In this document: positions 61,081-64,000 of the stretch, piece by piece
Position numbering within the stretch: the first letter of the stretch is position 1
How the letters are laid out: every line of letters begins with the position of its first letter
DNA from: Membranipora membranacea
Taxonomy: Eukaryota > Bryozoa > Gymnolaemata > Cheilostomatida > Membraniporidae
Reading direction: 5' to 3'
Assembly: GCA_914767715.1 (NCBI GenBank)
Contig: OU612071.1
Coordinates: 18,288,948-18,352,947, forward strand
DNA: 64,000 nucleotides
Program-made: the position numbers and the translations under genes
The notes under the pieces: model-generated
Seen by the model: the letters and a program-made list of their open reading frames with translations, nothing else
The model's database searches: none
Told to the model about the DNA's origin: nothing

Positions 61081-61530
61081 ACCACTGCTGTCACAGCTGG
61101 GCTTTGCTCAGCGTAGCCACCAGTCAATAATTTAAATAGAGAGTTGTGGAATCAACACATCTAGACAGTAGCTTTGAATGGAGTTATATGAGCTCTCAAA
61201 ATGTAAGGAGTATCTTCTTCCTCAGCCATCCACAATTAGTGATGACATAAATGTTCAGGTTGATCAATCAGGTGCCTTTAAAATCTAGCTGAGATCCGAC
61301 AGTAATAAAAATGTTGGATCTCAGCTAGATTTTAAAGGCACCTGATTGGTCAACCTGAACATATGTCATCACTAATGGTGGATGGCTGAGGAAGAAGATA
61401 CTCCTTACATTTTGAGAGCTCATATAACTCCATTCAAAGCTACTGTCTAGATGTGTTGATTCCACAACTCTCTACTTAAATTATTGACTTGTGGCTACGC
61501 TGAGCAAAGCCCAGCTGTGGCAGCAGTGGT
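61081..61530. mobile_element. 450-bp near-perfect foldback element with TTAA duplication
   Basis: Two arms of about 220 bases (left begins ACCACTGCTG, right ends CAGCAGTGGT) meet around a loop of about a dozen bases at 61303-61313. It is flanked by TTAA at 61077-61080 and 61531-61534. The empty site is preserved in copy A at 58855-58871 (GATGCTTTAAGCATC). The close match between arms suggests recent formation. Confidence 0.88.
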
Positions 61531-61534
61531 TTAA

Positions 61535-62370
61535 GCATCATTGGGCTCACTTTTTGCTGATGCGTTCAAGTCCCTTATGACTTCGTCTCAAGGTGCAAAC
61601 AATCACAACAGTCAGCACGCCATTGGTCTCAGCCGGAAGTACATGTTGGGTGAAAGCACCCCAGTGATTATAGAAACTCAACAACGCGTCAAATTCTTCT
61701 TCCAAGCCTTCATTCAAACTGCACAAGATTAAGTGAAGCAGGATATTAATAGTCAAGAAATATAGGTAAGAGAAAGATAGGAAAGCGTAGCATTTACACA
61801 TTAGTTGGTTGACTGCTGCACTTGGATAAATCTGGTGCAGTTGCAGTGAGTGAATAAATGAGTGAGTCATCTACTGACCTGATTAGTAAATATCCAGGGA
61901 TCTGTGTGACTACAGCTACACTAGCAGCAGCAAGTTGTATTGATTGACCCTTCAGAAGAGTTTGAGAGCTGGTCATGGCCTGCAGGCTTTTATGGGGTAC
62001 TGAGCTTTAGCATGGGGGCATCAGTAGATCAAAAATTGTTCTTGTTTCTGCTGCAGGGGGAAACATAGCCTGTCTTAACAATCTTTGTTCGGTTGGGGGG
62101 GGGGAAACAAAGCTTGTCAACTCTTACACTGCTCGATATCGAGCAGCATAGATTAAATATTGTCTTCTCTTTTGATCGGCTAGATAACTTCTCTATCACA
62201 CTAATCAATTTGTATAGGAAAACGGAGCTGCCTTTTTCGGAACACAACTCCGCTTTCCTATACAAGTTGATTGGTGTGATAAAGAAGTTATCTACCCGAT
62301 CACAAGAGAAGATAATATTTAATCTATGCTGCTAGACATCGAGCAGTGAAGAAGTTGACAAGCCTGAATT
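61535..62370 (+). repeat. Dispersed repeat, copy B, ending in a second foldback
   Basis: Matches copy A. Its right part, about 62100-62365, is an imperfect palindrome: AAGCTTGTCAACTCTTACAC against its inverse, with inner arms CTAATCAATTTGTATAGGAA and TTCCTATACAAGTTGATTGG around CGGAACACAACTCCG. Small ORFs occur in both copies, but their differences are mostly amino-acid-changing, so coding is unlikely. Confidence 0.75.
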
Positions 62371-63758
62371 ACCTTGCTCTTAAATCAAAAGGGCCAGCAG
62401 GGGTTGCGAAGAGCTAACAAACTATATCAATATTCGACAACTCTGCAACTTCTGCGTCAGAGTAGGCCATTTAGTGCAGCTAACAATTTCTGATTAATTG
62501 CCACTCGATCAAACATTTCCTGTTGACGCTTGTACATCATTTACCATTATATCGGCAAAAGATAATCCAAGAAATACTTTATAGATTACCACCATCCCCC
62601 GCTGCAATAAGGTAATTATACTCAGAAGATTCGCTATAAACTTATATTTGACTGTTTGACTGTTTGCTGCAATTTAAGGCTGGTGAAGATCCTAAATTAT
62701 TTGGCCGTTTATTGTTGGATTGTGAGCCCAATAAGTTTTGATAAAACTATTTGACAATCTCAAAAATTTAAATCCAGTATCAAAATTCTCAAATTTGCTG
62801 GTTTCTCATTGTGCAAATTACCTATGGAAGCTAAGGTACAGTGCAACTCCAATGTCCTGGATACTGCGTTGTTGAACAGGTCATTGAGCAGATGAAGAAT
62901 CGGTATCTCCGTCAAAATTTCAGTTGTTGTATTCATAGTTTCTACAATCGATCCATACTGTCACAATTTCCAAGGCAGGATGACAAGTCATGCCAATTGA
63001 TGATATTTATCCAAAATCAACACCGCCTACCAATTGCCTGTTTTCCGCTGGTTCAGTCAAGTTGAAATCATACTTAATATAACATAGCGGGCAGTACAGT
63101 GTTTGCGATTTCAACTGATCACGCTAAATTAAGGGGAAAACACTTCAAATAGCCATACCAGCTTCAAATGTCATTCAACAGATTGTGATTGAAATTTTAG
63201 CTCATTGTATTAGAATAACTTCGTCTTCAGTTTTTTAGAGTTGTGTTTGTAGTGTAGTGTTATATTGCTAATAGCAGATTATATCTGAAATAAGTCACCT
63301 CAAATAATATGGTCACAAGGCGCTGACAAAGACAAGCTGACTCTTTATGTAATGGCTAAGTTGTTATCACTATATGATACTTGTTATTCCAAGAGTAATT
63401 GTTGGTTTGTGCTGCCAACAAGGTCAAAGGTTAATGGCCTGTTTATGGTTGGCACATTAGCAGTTAAATTGTCATATACTCATCTATACAGTTTCATCTA
63501 TATTGTGTGACTGGTTATATTGATAAACCTCTAATATAGGGAGAATAAATTGTTTTCTATGCTCTCTGGAGCGGCCAATCAGAGCGTGTGAATTAAACCT
63601 CCATATCCTCATGTTTTGTATGCATTGTTGGTTGGGGACGAGAATGCCTCAACCTGATTCACTAGAAAAGGTGTACTTAGGGGTGTACACTAATAACTGG
63701 TTGGTGGAACATACTAAATACATTAAAATATAAAACTCACCGAATTACACTGTTCTAC
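62371..63758. other. Spacer
   Basis: No recognised gene. If the minus-strand gene at the right edge is real, part of this is its next intron. Confidence 0.4.
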
Positions 63759-64000
63759 CTCTGAATTGGCAACCATCAAAGTAATTTTATCCTGAGTGAC
63801 CTGTCCTGTTACGCTCACGTCAAACCTAGAAATAGACAAAAACATGTGTGAGATAAATCGTCACGATAGAAAACAATACAAATAAACAGAACAAAGTAAG
63901 AGCCCACAACTACAATCACACGACCATCTTTGTTTTGTGTACTTAGCTGATTACCTTTCGTCGTTGTTTTTGGTCAAGTTGTTGTCGGCTTTTTGTCGTG
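63759..64000 (-). CDS. Two putative minus-strand exons of an unidentified gene, entering from the right
   Basis: The exon 64000-63955 (minus) ends KNNDE plus two bases, at donor GTAATC. The exon 63825-63759 starts after acceptor TCTAG and ends at donor GTAGAA. The phases agree (phase 2), joining to read NNLTKNNDERFDVSVTGQVT, followed by QDKITLMVANSE. No family recognised. Support is only matching phase, splice sites and plausible composition over about 37 codons, so a chance pairing is possible. Confidence 0.35.

Overview
The window looks like genomic DNA from an invertebrate metazoan. The evidence is spliceosomal genes with GT-AG introns, animal-type families (an NTE-class patatin phospholipase, a TRIM-like RING/B-box/coiled-coil protein, a rhodopsin-like 7TM receptor, a cytidine deaminase), many non-LTR retrotransposons, tRNA-derived SINE-like sequences, and dense MITE/foldback elements in AT-rich spacers. 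I cannot name the phylum; an early-branching or other marine invertebrate is plausible but is only inference.

Left third (1-14.3 kb): the 3' part of a four-exon hAT (ZBED-like) transposase gene with an open frame (1-2415), then the 3' half of a PNPLA6/7 (neuropathy target esterase) gene (3918-11669). The PNPLA exon that encodes the catalytic Asp is present twice, with the same length and phase, which suggests mutually exclusive splicing. A decayed ankyrin-repeat pseudogene follows (13.5-14.3 kb).

14.3-30 kb: a repeat composite (14.3-17.6 kb), a TRIM-like gene (19.4-22.2 kb) with a probable frameshift at its end, a broken LINE (23.8-25.4 kb), and a second copy of the composite (26.6-29.2 kb). 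Both composites carry a recurring CpG-rich motif, GTTGTTTTCGCGCGGC. The second copy also contains a TTAA-flanked MITE and is followed by a long palindrome with tRNA-Asn-like arms.

30-44 kb: mostly gene-poor spacer with repeat modules, then a single-exon class-A-like GPCR (37.8-39.0 kb). The GPCR has a TATA promoter and a long Pro/Gly/Asn-rich extracellular loop 2. A TA-flanked element carrying the motif GGGGCACGTTGAGCC lies at 43.1-44.1 kb.

44-52 kb: a cytidine deaminase gene whose last exon is frameshifted and whose 3' end runs into a 38-bp minisatellite, then a two-exon gene joining a RING finger to what reads as a dynein-light-chain-like domain.

52-64 kb: a minus-strand LINE, an inverted-tandem element, an L2/CR1-like LINE lying between two copies of one repeat, a recent 450-bp TTAA-flanked foldback (its empty site is preserved in the sister copy), and two putative minus-strand exons at the right edge. 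The genes do not form one pathway; the recurring theme is repeat-driven remodelling of gene structure (duplicated exon, frameshifts, a minisatellite at a stop codon).
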